64,000 bases of DNA from Bacteroidota bacterium (lineage in GTDB: Bacteria; Bacteroidota; Bacteroidia; Flavobacteriales_D; Sanyastnellaceae), in NCBI GenBank assembly GCA_027621555.1, contig JAQCBJ010000005.1, forward strand, positions 1-64,000, given 5' to 3'. A model generated the notes under the pieces. The model saw nothing but the letters and a program-made list of their open reading frames with translations. It was not told where the DNA came from and did no database searches. Position 1 is the first letter of the stretch; each line of letters begins with the position of its first letter. A program made the translations under genes and the position numbers. Positions 1-8,318 of this stretch are shown in pieces.

Positions 1-17
1 TTGTGATTTTGGCCCGG

Positions 18-575
18 TTAAAATTCGGGCTCGTAGTCGTGTTCAGTTAGTTCGCGGCCAAGAGCCTGGAGTTGGCGCTTCACCGACGCGTCGATCATCT
101 GGTCACCCATTTGCAGGACATACCCGCCTAGGATTTCAGGATCCACCTTTTCAGTCAAATCAACATCGCCCCGGTGCGCCTTCGCCACCTGAGCCAAAAT
201 CTGCGACCGCAACGCCTCGGTCAATGGAACCGCAGTCGTCACAGACACCTCTTGAATGTTCCGAAGAACGCGAAGTTGCGCCTGCCCCTCTTGCACCATG
301 TCCACAACCAAGCCCTCACGACCCTTGTCAACCAAGATTCGCAAGTAATTGGTCACGAGTTCGCCCAAGTGCCCTTTCACCACAGCATTCAACACAGCCT
401 GTTTCTTATCCCCTTTGATGATGGGGCTTTGCAAAAGCAAAACGAGGTCATGCGATCCCGCAAACAGTGCAAGCAGCGTCTCCAAATCGCGTTCAACCAC
501 CTCCAACTCCTTTCTCTCTTGCGCGAGAGAAAGAAGGGCTTTGGCGTACCGTGCGGCGACTCGTGCTGTGGCCAT
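18..575 (-). CDS. atpH: F0F1 ATP synthase delta subunit
   Basis: This 185-residue protein matches the delta/OSCP family in length and overall pattern: a helical N-terminal half beginning with a conserved arginine/alanine-rich ARYAKAL segment, and a C-terminal part with the typical LGGYVLQMGDQMID-type motif. The subunit forms the peripheral stator that links F1 to the b subunits at the cytoplasmic membrane. Its start lies 3 nt after the stop of atpF, so the two are surely co-transcribed. The next genes, expected to be atpA and atpG, would lie beyond the left edge. Identification is from family knowledge and is supported by the flanking F0 genes. Confidence 0.95.
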   Translation of the reverse strand: MATARVAARYAKALLSLAQERKELEVVERDLETLLALFAGSHDLVLLLQSPIIKGDKKQAVLNAVVKGHLGELVTNYLRILVDKGREGLVVDMVQEGQAQLRVLRNIQEVSVTTAVPLTEALRSQILAQVAKAHRGDVDLTEKVDPEILGGYVLQMGDQMIDASVKRQLQALGRELTEHDYEPEF

Positions 576-578
576 GGC

Positions 579-1076
579 TTAGTTCAATGGGCTTTCTTCG
601 ATCAACTTCTGGACCAACGCCTCTTGCTTGTCGTTGGAGGACAATTCCGTCCGGACCAATTGCTCTGCAATGGCCACCGAGAGCTTCGCCACTTCAGCCT
701 TCAATTCCGCAACAGCGGCCTTGCGCTCCGTTGCGATTGCCTGGCGAGCATTTTCTGCTTCGCGATTCGCCTCTTCCTTCGCCTTGCTCTTCGCCTCAGC
801 CACAACCTGATCTGCCAAGTCTCGTGCTTCGCGCAACATGGAGTCGCGTTCCGCCCGGGCTTCTTGCAGCAGACGATTGTTGTCCTCTTGAAGGGCCGTC
901 ATTTCAGAACGGGCCTTGTCGGCTTCATTGAGGGCTGTGGAAATGCTCTCTTCGCGCTCCTTCAGGGCAGCGAGGATCGGTCCCCACGCCATTTTGCGCA
1001 GCAAAAACATGACCACCAAAAAAGCAATGGTGGACCAGACGACTGTCCCGAAAGCGGGTGTCAGCAACGCCTCCAT
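579..1076 (-). CDS. atpF: F0F1 ATP synthase subunit b
   Basis: The 165-residue product has one N-terminal membrane helix (about residues 8-26), followed by a long charged Ala/Glu/Arg coiled coil, the normal architecture of the b subunit. It dimerises to form the peripheral stalk that holds F1 against the a subunit. I chose the ATG at 1076, which gives MEALLTPAFG and places the start 4 nt after atpE. An 11-codon upstream extension is possible but would overlap atpE and adds nothing recognisable. The order E-F-H on this strand is the standard atp order. Confidence 0.94.
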   Translation of the reverse strand: MEALLTPAFGTVVWSTIAFLVVMFLLRKMAWGPILAALKEREESISTALNEADKARSEMTALQEDNNRLLQEARAERDSMLREARDLADQVVAEAKSKAKEEANREAENARQAIATERKAAVAELKAEVAKLSVAIAEQLVRTELSSNDKQEALVQKLIEESPLN

Positions 1077-1080
1077 GGAA

Positions 1081-1320
1081 TTATCCGAGGGCGACGAGCA
1101 AGCAAACAATCACACCGAAGAGGGCAACACCCTCAACCAGTGCAGCAGCAACGATCATGTTGGAGCGGATGTCTCCAGCCACTTCTGGCTGACGAGCCAT
1201 GGCCTCCAGCGCGGAGCCACCAATGCGTCCAACACCGAGACCTGCGCCGATTGCAGCAGCGCCAGCACCGAGGCCTGCGAGGCCCTGTCCAATTTCAAGA
1301 AGGATGGTCAACAATTCCAT
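1081..1320 (-). CDS. atpE: F0F1 ATP synthase subunit c
   Basis: A 79-residue two-helix proteolipid. Helix 1 is Gly/Ala-rich (GLGAGAAAIGAGLGVG). The polar loop contains the conserved ARQPE motif, and helix 2 carries the ion-binding glutamate at residue 63 (ALVEGVAL). The position matching the sodium-binding Gln of Na+-type c subunits is not Gln, and the residue after Glu63 is Gly rather than Ser/Thr. The ring is therefore inferred to translocate protons. A longer frame extends upstream to 1431, but the ATG at 1320 gives the family-typical N-terminus. Confidence 0.96.
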   Translation of the reverse strand: MELLTILLEIGQGLAGLGAGAAAIGAGLGVGRIGGSALEAMARQPEVAGDIRSNMIVAAALVEGVALFGVIVCLLVALG

Positions 1321-1348
1321 TTGGAAAATTTTGAAAGAGTAATAAGAA

Positions 1349-2458
1349 TCAATGATGGGCCTCGTGGGTCGCTTCACCGAAGTAAATCGCCGCCAAGAGG
1401 GTGAATACAAACGCTTGCAAGAAAGCCACAAGCAGTTCCAAGCAATACATGAAAATCATGAACGCCGTGGAGAACAAGCCAATGCCGTATCCCGCTGCCA
1501 TGGCCTCACCGCCCTTTCCGAAGATGAGGATGAGGCTGACAAAAGACAAAATGATGATGTGACCCGCGCTGATGTTCGCCGTCAATCGGATCATCAAAAC
1601 GATGGGCTTCAAGAACATCCCAACGATTTCGATTGGAATGATGATGGGCATCACAAACAACGGCACGCCAGGAGGCCAAAACAAGTGTCCCCAGTAGTGC
1701 TTGTTGCCGTTCAACGTTGTGATGAGGAACACAAACGTCGCCAACACCATGGTGATGCCTAAGGTGCCTGTGACGTTGAATCCACCGATGAAAGGCACAA
1801 GACCCAACAAGTTGGCGAAGAAGATGAAAAAGAACACCGACATCAAGAAGGGCAGGAATCTTTCCGCCTTCTTCTCACCGATGTTGGGGATGGCGATTTC
1901 ATCTCGCAAGAAAATCACCATGGGCTCCAGCGCGTTGGTTAAACCCGTTGGCGCTTGACCTGGACGGGAGCGGTAGCTTTTCGCCATTCGACCAAACATC
2001 ACAATCATCAACGCGAGCATCAACAACATTCCGAAAATGCTCTTCGTGATGCTCAGGTCGTAGACGTGGGGGCCGTGATGCGCGTGATCTCCGTGGTCGT
2101 GATCGTGTCCGTGATCTGCATGTGCCAACGAAATGTGACCGTGACTCAACTCGTAGGTCGCTCCCGAGGGACGAATGGCTGTTCGAACGTCGCCATGCCC
2201 TTCGAACGCGCTGCTCATGAACACGTCCAATCCGTGCTGGTCGGAGTACACAATGATGGGCAGCGGGATGTGAACCGCACTGTGACCCTCACCCCACAAG
2301 TGGATGTCGTGGGCGTCCGCGATGTGGTGAATGATGAATTCACTTGGGTTGAATGCTTCCGTCGACTCCGCGTGTGAGTCGTGAGAATCCGAGGCCCAAG
2401 CCTGAGACCACAAGGTTGTGGTCAACGTCAGAAAAAAGAGTGCAAATCGCGTGTACAT
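1349..2458 (-). CDS. atpB: F0F1 ATP synthase subunit a with long His-rich N-terminal region
   Basis: The 369-residue protein begins with a signal-peptide-like segment (residues 1-22). A soluble region follows that is very rich in His and Asp, densest at residues 106-131, and then the multi-helix channel domain from about residue 137. The essential proton-channel arginine lies in the motif IRLTANISAGH (Arg291). Bacteroidota AtpB proteins commonly carry an N-terminal extension compared with the roughly 270-residue E. coli protein. Here the extension is strikingly histidine-rich. The gene is followed by atpE after 28 nt. A promoter-like element lies 16 nt upstream of the start. Confidence 0.95.
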   Translation of the reverse strand: MYTRFALFFLTLTTTLWSQAWASDSHDSHAESTEAFNPSEFIIHHIADAHDIHLWGEGHSAVHIPLPIIVYSDQHGLDVFMSSAFEGHGDVRTAIRPSGATYELSHGHISLAHADHGHDHDHGDHAHHGPHVYDLSITKSIFGMLLMLALMIVMFGRMAKSYRSRPGQAPTGLTNALEPMVIFLRDEIAIPNIGEKKAERFLPFLMSVFFFIFFANLLGLVPFIGGFNVTGTLGITMVLATFVFLITTLNGNKHYWGHLFWPPGVPLFVMPIIIPIEIVGMFLKPIVLMIRLTANISAGHIIILSFVSLILIFGKGGEAMAAGYGIGLFSTAFMIFMYCLELLVAFLQAFVFTLLAAIYFGEATHEAHH

Positions 2459-2474
2459 GGTCGCAAATCCGCGG

Positions 2475-2507
2475 CAAAAGTACTCACGAAAGCTGTGTTC
2501 TACACAA
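2475..2507 (-). promoter_or_regulatory. Promoter-like element before atpB
   Basis: On the minus strand TACTTTTG (2482 to 2475) matches the Bacteroidota -7 consensus TAnnTTTG. A TTG at 2507-2505 sits 22 nt further upstream as a possible -33 element. It would let the F0 genes be transcribed independently of the upstream porW-bactofilin-atpZ genes. Confidence 0.5.
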
Positions 2508-2512
2508 GGAAA

Positions 2513-2899
2513 TCAGTTCTTTTCGTTTTGGGCAGGTGTGCGCGTGGTGGAGACCACCAAAATCACCGTGTCCAACACGAACACTGCGAAGGTGGAAAAC
2601 ACGAACTCCAACCGCCCCTCTTCGTGGGTCACTAAAAAGGCGGTGAGCCACCCCAGAGCTGCAAAAAGCTTCATCGCTGTCGTCCCGTTCACCGCGGCCA
2701 CAAATTGCATGGGTGACCGATCCGAGGCTCTTTGAATCCAACCGACACCCAACGCAGCAAGCAAGCCCAGCGACAACACCGTTGCAGGCCACCACCACGA
2801 ATCGGAAAGGATGTAAAGAACTGGCCACACCAAAGGCGCCGCCAAGGCAAGCACAGCAATCGCTGCGAGTGCGAGGTAGGTTTGGCTCCGTCCCGTCAT
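2513..2899 (-). CDS. Small integral membrane protein between atpZ and atpB
   Basis: The 128-residue product has about four hydrophobic helices, a Trp-rich segment near residues 25-40, and a short polar tail. It overlaps the end of atpZ by 4 nt (ATGA), so it is translationally coupled to it. It occupies the place between atpZ and atpB where many atp operons encode an AtpI-like or uncharacterised small membrane protein. No motif proves a function. A role in F0 assembly or Mg2+/c-ring handling, as for AtpI, is only inferred from position. An alternative frame (2484-2954) is open but lacks membrane-protein character. Confidence 0.7.
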   Translation of the reverse strand: MTGRSQTYLALAAIAVLALAAPLVWPVLYILSDSWWWPATVLSLGLLAALGVGWIQRASDRSPMQFVAAVNGTTAMKLFAALGWLTAFLVTHEEGRLEFVFSTFAVFVLDTVILVVSTTRTPAQNEKN

Positions 2900-3141
2900 G
2901 ACAACAAGGCGCGAAGAACTTGGTACATCCCTGCCGCAAGCCCAAGCAGCCCAAACAAAGCCGTTCCCAAGGGATGTTCCCATTGAAAGTGCTCGTCCAC
3001 TTTCATGCCCGCGACCACACCGAGTCCAATGGCCACCGCCAATTGAACCCCCATTCCAGCGAAACGCAAGATGGACGTCTGGGGGGTGGGTCGCTTGCCG
3101 TCTGTCCGAGCGGACTCTCCTTCCTTTCGAAGATCCGCCAT
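2896..3141 (-). CDS. atpZ: AtpZ/AtpI family ATP synthase accessory protein
   Basis: The 81-residue protein has a charged N-terminus, then two membrane helices joined by a short loop (GMKVDEHFQWEHPLGTALFG), the family-typical two-helix layout. AtpZ/AtpI proteins sit in the cytoplasmic membrane with F0 and are thought to assist c-ring assembly or Mg2+ supply. It lies directly upstream of the atp genes, 9 nt after the bactofilin stop. The assignment is from family pattern and position. Confidence 0.85.
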   Translation of the reverse strand: MADLRKEGESARTDGKRPTPQTSILRFAGMGVQLAVAIGLGVVAGMKVDEHFQWEHPLGTALFGLLGLAAGMYQVLRALLS

Positions 3142-3150
3142 CCGAACCGG

Positions 3151-3648
3151 TTAGAGCTTGGTCTGCGCCATGGTTGGTCGGGCAACCTCTGGCTTCTTCG
3201 CCTGAGGCGCTCCGGTTTCCACTTCGGCACCCTTGAGTGTATTGACCGCACCAGGTTTGCCCATCATGGGAACATCCTTGCGCTCGCGGCTTCCCATGTG
3301 GAAGGTTCCCACGGGTTGGGCACCGGCTTCCACGCTGAGTTGGCCGTAGTACACCGTGCCAGCCACTTTTGCAGAGGCCTTGAGTGCCATGAGCTCAGCC
3401 ACTTCGATTTGGCCTTCCATGCTGCCCTCCACTTCGCAGTGAGCGCACATGACATTTCCTTTGATCGAACCCTTGGGGCCAACCACCAAACGACCTTTCG
3501 TGGTGATGTCTCCCTCGAAGGTGCCGTCAATCCGCATGTTGCTTTGGCTGCGGATGTTGCCTTCAAACGTGGTTCCTTCCACGATGCGGTTCACCGCATC
3601 CGTGCTGGGGGCGTCCATGCCCATGGGGGATTTCTTGTTGCCAATCAT
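3151..3648 (-). CDS. Bactofilin (polymer-forming cytoskeletal protein)
   Basis: The 165-residue protein has a short disordered N-terminus, then the bactofilin core (about residues 18-115). The core is made of beta-helix rungs with repeating hydrophobic/Gly spacing such as GTFEGDITTKGRLVVG and VEGSMEGQIEVAE. The C-terminal tail is Pro/Lys/Ala-rich. Bactofilins self-assemble without nucleotide into filaments on the inner face of the membrane, where they scaffold cell-wall or envelope machinery. Its start overlaps the stop of the upstream porW-like gene by 4 nt (ATGA), and atpZ follows after 9 nt, so it is part of one transcription unit. Confidence 0.93.
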   Translation of the reverse strand: MIGNKKSPMGMDAPSTDAVNRIVEGTTFEGNIRSQSNMRIDGTFEGDITTKGRLVVGPKGSIKGNVMCAHCEVEGSMEGQIEVAELMALKASAKVAGTVYYGQLSVEAGAQPVGTFHMGSRERKDVPMMGKPGAVNTLKGAEVETGAPQAKKPEVARPTMAQTKL

Positions 3649-6326
3649 TTGGCCGAAAGGTAATGTTGTGCGAAGAACTTCACGTACCCCTGAATGTCCT
3701 TGTTTTTGAACAACGTCACATAGTTTTCGTTGCTAATCAGCACGATGTCGTACCCGGATGAGTTGATGTCAATCAGGTCCTCGCGGTTGCCTGTGAAGAC
3801 GTCGAAATACCCCATGCCTTCCTCGTCATTCCTGAAGGATTTGACCAACACCACCTCGTTGGCTCGGTCGATCAAGTTGCTCGTCACTTTGAGGCGCTTC
3901 GAGCCGTAGAACGCATTGTTGAAATCTGACGTTTGGGCCTTGATTTCATCGCCATTTCCTCGCCCCACTGGAACGAAGACAGCAAAGTAATGTTCCTTGT
4001 TGGGGTCGAAATCAAACGGAGACTCCTCCTTAACCCCCTCTTCCTCGTCGCTCTTGCCTTCTCCCAATTCAGTGCCAAGCGCCACGCCCAGCTTTTGCAT
4101 GACTTCACGCGCATAGGCAGCCTCTTCTGTTTCAGGGCATTCCCCTAGAATTCCTTGAAGCGCCTCAAAATAAGGTGTGCGATCGCCTGTGTAGCTCGTC
4201 AACCCACCCACGCATTGCGCCCGGAGCAAGCGGTACTTGCAGGTGAACATGTTGGCGGTGTCCTGCTCGAGCACTTCGTCGATTTCGAGGAGGACGTTCT
4301 GATAATCCCGTGTGTAGTAGCGGCTCAACAACCCCTCGTACACCTCGCGCTGGGCTTCCCGAATCATTTCTTCTTCGTCGAGGTATTCTGGGTCCTCGAT
4401 CAACCTCGCCCATTCACTGCCTGGATAGATGCGCACGATTTCGTCCGCCCAATATTGGCTGTTGCAATCGTCGCAGAAGGGGTTTTGGTAATTCTCTTCG
4501 ATTTCACGCTCCAAATACGTCCGGAACAATTGGTAGTGGGCGGTCGGGTGAAAGTTGGAGCTGTCCAGCACCTCGATCAGTTCCACCCAGGTTTCAATGG
4601 CCTTTTCGTTGTCGTTCAGTTTCTCGCGGTAGTCCAAACCTGCGTTGTAGTAAGCCTCAGCCATCCGCTCCTCTTGAACCACACGCTCCTCCGCCTCGCA
4701 AGGCAGGGTGGCGAGCAATTCGTCAAACGAAGGAAGGTTGGCGGGGTCCAGCGGGTCGATCACTTCGTCTTCTGAACCGCTCTCCTCGCCTTCTTCGCCC
4801 TCCTCGTTGTCGGAGAACAAGTTGCCCAGTTTGTTCGAGCGCCGCCAATCGTCTTCCAAAGCCCGTTCCCCCCAGTAATTCAAAAACTGCTGGCGTCCCG
4901 ACTGTTTCAGGCTGGCGTTGTAGGGCCAAAACATGCCCGCGCCTGAATTGTCTGACGCCGCGGCAGCAGCAGCAGCCTCCTCCGCGGCTTCGCGCTCCTC
5001 GCGCAGACGCTTCAACTCCAACTCCATGTTCCGCAGCACGCGATCCACCGCCCGCAACCGAAGGTCCTCGTCCATGTCGCAGAGGTCAAGCAGGCTGTCC
5101 ACTTCCGCGATGACGTTGAGGTTGTCCACCAGACTCGACAGATCCGAGGCCAAGGACGTGATCTCGTCCTTCCGCTCGTTGTCCTCTTCGATGTACGCCA
5201 GGGCGCTGTCGTAGTAGGCCTGCGCCGTGGGGTACACGAGGTCTTCCATGTACAAATCGGCGAGCTTGAGGTAGCTTTTTCCAAGCTGGTGGTCGTTGTC
5301 CACGTGGGCCGCCACAGACGACTTGAACAAGTCAAAGGACTCGTCCCGACGACGGTCTTCGAGGGCCACCTCGCCAAGCGCGAAATAAACTTGATCCAGA
5401 AACTCCTCGTTCTTGTCGTCGTCGAGCATGTCTTCCAGCAGCTCGACAATGGCCTCGCTGTTTCCGTTGCGGCGCTCGTAGGTCATGGCTTGCTGGATGT
5501 TTCCCTGAAACACCCATTCGTAGTCCGCCCAACGCATGTCCGCCACGTCTTGGAAGCGCTCAATCGCGCCCTCCTTGTCTCCCATTTCGCGAAGGCATTG
5601 AGCCAACACAAACGTGGCGCGCGTCCTTTCCTTGTCCTTCTTGCCCAAAAGCGGAAGGGCATCTTCCAAGTGGCGCGCTGCCGCCTCGTATTCTTCGTTG
5701 AGGACTTTGTATTGGGCCAACACCATCAAAGTGTGCGCCTTCGCATCGTCTGAAGCGTCGCGAACACTCTCGGCTTTGGCCAAGGCGTTTTTCGCTTTGA
5801 TGTCATCTCCAGTGCGCATGTGGGTTCGGCCCAACCAAGAAAACGCCCAAGCCTCCGCATCCGCACCATCCACCGTGCGAACCAAGTAGGTGAAGATTTC
5901 CTCGGCTTTAGGGTAGTCTCCCTTCAGGTAGTACGACTTGCCAATGACCGTGTAGTTGTCGTCAATCCACTTGTTCATGACCGGCCGCTTCATGGACTTC
6001 ATGAGTTGCTTCGGCGGGGCCATGGTGTGCCGGTCCACCACCCGAGTGCACTTTTCGATGGCGCGCTCCATCAAAGGGAAAATCTGCTGGGCCGTCGATT
6101 CGTCCGCCTCCAAAAAGAGCGGGAGCACTTCGTCCCAACGCTCCTCATGAAGCTCCTCCAGCTTCACCTCGGCCTCTGCGTGGGCCTCGTTGGCGTAGAA
6201 AAAACCGTTGTACTTCGCTGTGGTGTTGTGGTACAACCGATACGCCCTGCCGTCGCGTTTGGTCGTGCAAGACGTCGCGAGCAACATCGCGAAAGTGACA
6301 GCAAAAATCGGGGTGCGGTTCAACAT
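3645..6326 (-). CDS. porW: PorW/SprE-type TPR lipoprotein of the type IX secretion system
   Basis: From the ATG at 6326 the product is 893 residues. It has a lipoprotein signal ending in LLATSC (Cys20), followed by a conserved YHNTTAKYNGFFYANEA segment. A long array of TPR-like helical repeats comes next, then acidic low-complexity stretches near the middle and a C-terminal domain. This arrangement matches PorW/SprE, an outer-membrane-associated lipoprotein needed for type IX secretion and gliding in Bacteroidota. Open sequence continues upstream to 6623, but the lipobox fixes the start. It is the first gene of the porW-bactofilin-atpZ-atpBEFH block. The specific PorW/SprE call is from remembered family features. 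Confidence 0.82.
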   Translation of the reverse strand: MLNRTPIFAVTFAMLLATSCTTKRDGRAYRLYHNTTAKYNGFFYANEAHAEAEVKLEELHEERWDEVLPLFLEADESTAQQIFPLMERAIEKCTRVVDRHTMAPPKQLMKSMKRPVMNKWIDDNYTVIGKSYYLKGDYPKAEEIFTYLVRTVDGADAEAWAFSWLGRTHMRTGDDIKAKNALAKAESVRDASDDAKAHTLMVLAQYKVLNEEYEAAARHLEDALPLLGKKDKERTRATFVLAQCLREMGDKEGAIERFQDVADMRWADYEWVFQGNIQQAMTYERRNGNSEAIVELLEDMLDDDKNEEFLDQVYFALGEVALEDRRRDESFDLFKSSVAAHVDNDHQLGKSYLKLADLYMEDLVYPTAQAYYDSALAYIEEDNERKDEITSLASDLSSLVDNLNVIAEVDSLLDLCDMDEDLRLRAVDRVLRNMELELKRLREEREAAEEAAAAAAASDNSGAGMFWPYNASLKQSGRQQFLNYWGERALEDDWRRSNKLGNLFSDNEEGEEGEESGSEDEVIDPLDPANLPSFDELLATLPCEAEERVVQEERMAEAYYNAGLDYREKLNDNEKAIETWVELIEVLDSSNFHPTAHYQLFRTYLEREIEENYQNPFCDDCNSQYWADEIVRIYPGSEWARLIEDPEYLDEEEMIREAQREVYEGLLSRYYTRDYQNVLLEIDEVLEQDTANMFTCKYRLLRAQCVGGLTSYTGDRTPYFEALQGILGECPETEEAAYAREVMQKLGVALGTELGEGKSDEEEGVKEESPFDFDPNKEHYFAVFVPVGRGNGDEIKAQTSDFNNAFYGSKRLKVTSNLIDRANEVVLVKSFRNDEEGMGYFDVFTGNREDLIDINSSGYDIVLISNENYVTLFKNKDIQGYVKFFAQHYLSAK

Positions 6327-6349
6327 CGGCTCCTTCAACGTAGAAGCGT

Positions 6350-6383
6350 CAAATTTATTGGGTCCACGCCTTCCCTTGACCAA
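6350..6383 (-). promoter_or_regulatory. Promoter-like element for porW and downstream genes
   Basis: TAAATTTG on the minus strand (6357 to 6350) fits TAnnTTTG and lies 23 nt before the porW ATG. A TTG at 6383-6381 is a possible -33 element, with a long 23-nt spacer. It sits in the 87-nt divergent gap shared with the M23 peptidase gene. Confidence 0.45.
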
Positions 6384-6413
6384 AAACTTTGTGCGCGTGG
6401 CGATATTCGCACC

Positions 6414-7307
6414 ATGTCGATGTGGAAGCACCGTTTGCGCGTCACGGTTTTTGACGAAAGTTCGTACTCGGAGATCCGCGTGTTCCGGGGTTCCCCTCGG
6501 CGCTGGGCGGGGTGGTTGTTGGGCCTTTTGGCGGCGCTGGTTCTCGCGACCTACCTGCTGGTGGCCCAAACCCCGTTGCGCGAATGGGTCGTCCCTGGAT
6601 ACGTCGCCGAACAAACGAGGCAAGACATGCGAGAGACACGGTGGTTGGCCGACAGTTTATCCCGTGCACTGGGCCAGCAGGAGCAAGCCTTGCTTGCCTT
6701 GCGGTACGCCTTGGTCGGTGACACAGCTGCGCTCTCCTTTCTCACGCGGTCGGAGTCGCCAACACCACTTGATTCGGCGGAAAGTTGGGGTTTAGATTCG
6801 TTGGTGTTTCAGGCTGGGTCAAGCGAAATGACCCTTCGCGAAACTGTGGAGGAGGAAGACCGCTTTGCCTTGCAGCGGCAAAGCGCAAGCAGCACAAAAG
6901 CGATGACCGGCTTCACCTACCCCCCGGTTGTGGGTGGGGTTTCCGACGGGATGAACGCGGGAATTGGGCATTTGGGTGTGGATTTGGTGGCGGCGGCCGG
7001 CACCGCCATCCAAGCGGTGGACGATGGGTCGGTCTTGTTCAGCTCCTACACCGTCGAAACAGGGTACACCCTTCTCATCCAGCACCGCGGCGAACGTGTT
7101 TCCGTCTACAAACACTGCTCCTCGTTGTTGAAACAGCAAGGCGACCTTGTTGCGGGAGGCGAAGCCATTGGTTTGATGGGCAACACGGGCGAATTGACCA
7201 CTGGTCCTCACTTGCATTTTGAGTGGTGGGTGCGTGGACGCGCTGTGGACCCGACCCCTTGGTTGGGTCGCACCACCATGTGGGAAGAGTTGGTCCCTGG
7301 AAATTAG
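6414..7307 (+). CDS. M23 family (LytM-type) peptidoglycan endopeptidase
   Basis: The 297-residue protein has a short cytoplasmic N-terminus, one membrane helix at about residues 30-50, a coiled/linker region, and a C-terminal LytM domain. The zinc ligands of the M23 family are visible: HLGVD (HxxxD) and GPHLHFEWW (HxH). It is expected to cleave peptide cross-links in the periplasm or to regulate amidases. The ATG at 6414 is preferred because the sequence upstream in this frame belongs to the opposite-strand porW region. The gene ends in a 3-nt convergent overlap with the pfkB-family gene. Confidence 0.92.
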   Translation: MSMWKHRLRVTVFDESSYSEIRVFRGSPRRWAGWLLGLLAALVLATYLLVAQTPLREWVVPGYVAEQTRQDMRETRWLADSLSRALGQQEQALLALRYALVGDTAALSFLTRSESPTPLDSAESWGLDSLVFQAGSSEMTLRETVEEEDRFALQRQSASSTKAMTGFTYPPVVGGVSDGMNAGIGHLGVDLVAAAGTAIQAVDDGSVLFSSYTVETGYTLLIQHRGERVSVYKHCSSLLKQQGDLVAGGEAIGLMGNTGELTTGPHLHFEWWVRGRAVDPTPWLGRTTMWEELVPGN

Positions 7308-8239
7308 GGCCAGACAATGGGGCCACACGCCGTCAAGGCGTTGTACTCTTCCCAGCGGGCGCGGATGTCCGCAACCGCGAGCGCAGCCAATCCAGAGGTG
7401 CCAAACGCTTCGCAAGTGAAACTCGCCATCACGCTGCCCACCGTAACCGCCTGCTTGAGGTCTTCCCAAGTCACTTTTCCGTTGGCGCGGTGACGGGACG
7501 CGAGGTACCCGACAAATCCCCCCGCAAACGTGTCCCCCGCTCCAGTGGGGTCCACCACGTGATCGAGGGGATAAGCTGGTGCGAAAAACGTTTTTCCTTC
7601 TTGGAACATCAACGCCCCGTGCTCGCCCTTTTTGATGACCACCGTGTGAGGACCCATCGCGTGGATGGCGCGGGCCGCTTTAGGCAAGAAGTGCTCGCCC
7701 GTCAACTGCCGTGCTTCTTCATCGTTGACCGTCAACACATCCACGCGTGCGATGATTTTTTTCAAATTGTCCAACGCCACGTCCATCCAAAAATTCATCG
7801 TATCGAGCACGACGAGTTGGGGGGACGTCACTTGATCCAACACCGTCATTTGGACTGCGGGGTCCAAATTTCCAAGCATCACAAAGTCGGCCTTCGCCCC
7901 CTCCGTGCACACTTGAGGCTCCCAACCAATCAACACGTTGAGGTCGGTGGCCAACGTGTCCCGACCCACCATGTCGTCGTGGTAGCTTCCTGCCCAGTGA
8001 AAACTCTCGCCGTCTTCCACACGCGTCAACCCATCAAGGCCCGCGCCTCGCTTCTTCAGCTCTTCCAAAAACTCCTCAGGAAAGTCGTTGCCGATCACAC
8101 TGACCACATGCTGTTCTGGCGAAAAGTGGCTCGTCGCCAGGGCGATGTAACTCGCCGCCCCACCCACCACCTTCCCTGAGCTTCCGAAGGGTGTGTCAAT
8201 GGTGTCAAACGCAACAGTACCGAGGGTAAGGACCGACAT
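7304..8239 (-). CDS. PfkB family carbohydrate (ribokinase-like) kinase
   Basis: The 311-residue protein has the ribokinase-like fold signatures: an N-terminal GGAASYIALA segment, typical of the first PfkB signature, and the C-terminal anion-hole motif DPTGAGDTFAGGF. The Asp of GAGD is the catalytic base. It should phosphorylate a sugar or nucleoside in the cytoplasm. The substrate cannot be read from the sequence. The start at 8239 (MSVLTLGTVAFD) matches family N-termini. It converges on the M23 gene with a short overlap and is transcribed divergently from tRNA-Asn. Confidence 0.9.
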   Translation of the reverse strand: MSVLTLGTVAFDTIDTPFGSSGKVVGGAASYIALATSHFSPEQHVVSVIGNDFPEEFLEELKKRGAGLDGLTRVEDGESFHWAGSYHDDMVGRDTLATDLNVLIGWEPQVCTEGAKADFVMLGNLDPAVQMTVLDQVTSPQLVVLDTMNFWMDVALDNLKKIIARVDVLTVNDEEARQLTGEHFLPKAARAIHAMGPHTVVIKKGEHGALMFQEGKTFFAPAYPLDHVVDPTGAGDTFAGGFVGYLASRHRANGKVTWEDLKQAVTVGSVMASFTCEAFGTSGLAALAVADIRARWEEYNALTACGPIVWP

Positions 8240-8267
8240 GATCAAGAGATTTTCTGTGGATTTCCGC

Positions 8268-8275
8268 CAAAGGTA
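8268..8275 (-). promoter_or_regulatory. -7 element for the pfkB-family gene
   Basis: TACCTTTG on the minus strand (8275 to 8268) is an exact TAnnTTTG match 28 nt before the start at 8239. No well-placed TTG was found upstream. It abuts the tRNA-Asn promoter, which runs the other way. Confidence 0.4.
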
Positions 8276-8306
8276 TTGCTTCAATGTGCACTCTGACGTA
8301 TTTTTG
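8276..8306 (+). promoter_or_regulatory. Promoter of tRNA-Asn
   Basis: TTG at 8276-8278, a 20-nt spacer, then TATTTTTG at 8299-8306 reproduce the Bacteroidota pattern TTG-N17-23-TAnnTTTG. The tRNA begins 12 nt downstream. Confidence 0.6.
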
Positions 8307-8318
8307 CCGTCCTCTAAT

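Noticed and set aside
174-1334. Long plus-strand open frame opposite atpH/atpF/atpE
   Set aside because: It is the antisense shadow of three confidently identified atp genes. The translation has no recognisable domain and is rich in His/Arg/Gln, typical of GC-rich antisense frames.
2484-2954. Alternative frame for the small gene between atpZ and atpB
   Set aside because: The 2513-2899 frame has clear membrane helices and an ATGA overlap with atpZ. The alternative is Cys/Arg-rich with no such pattern.
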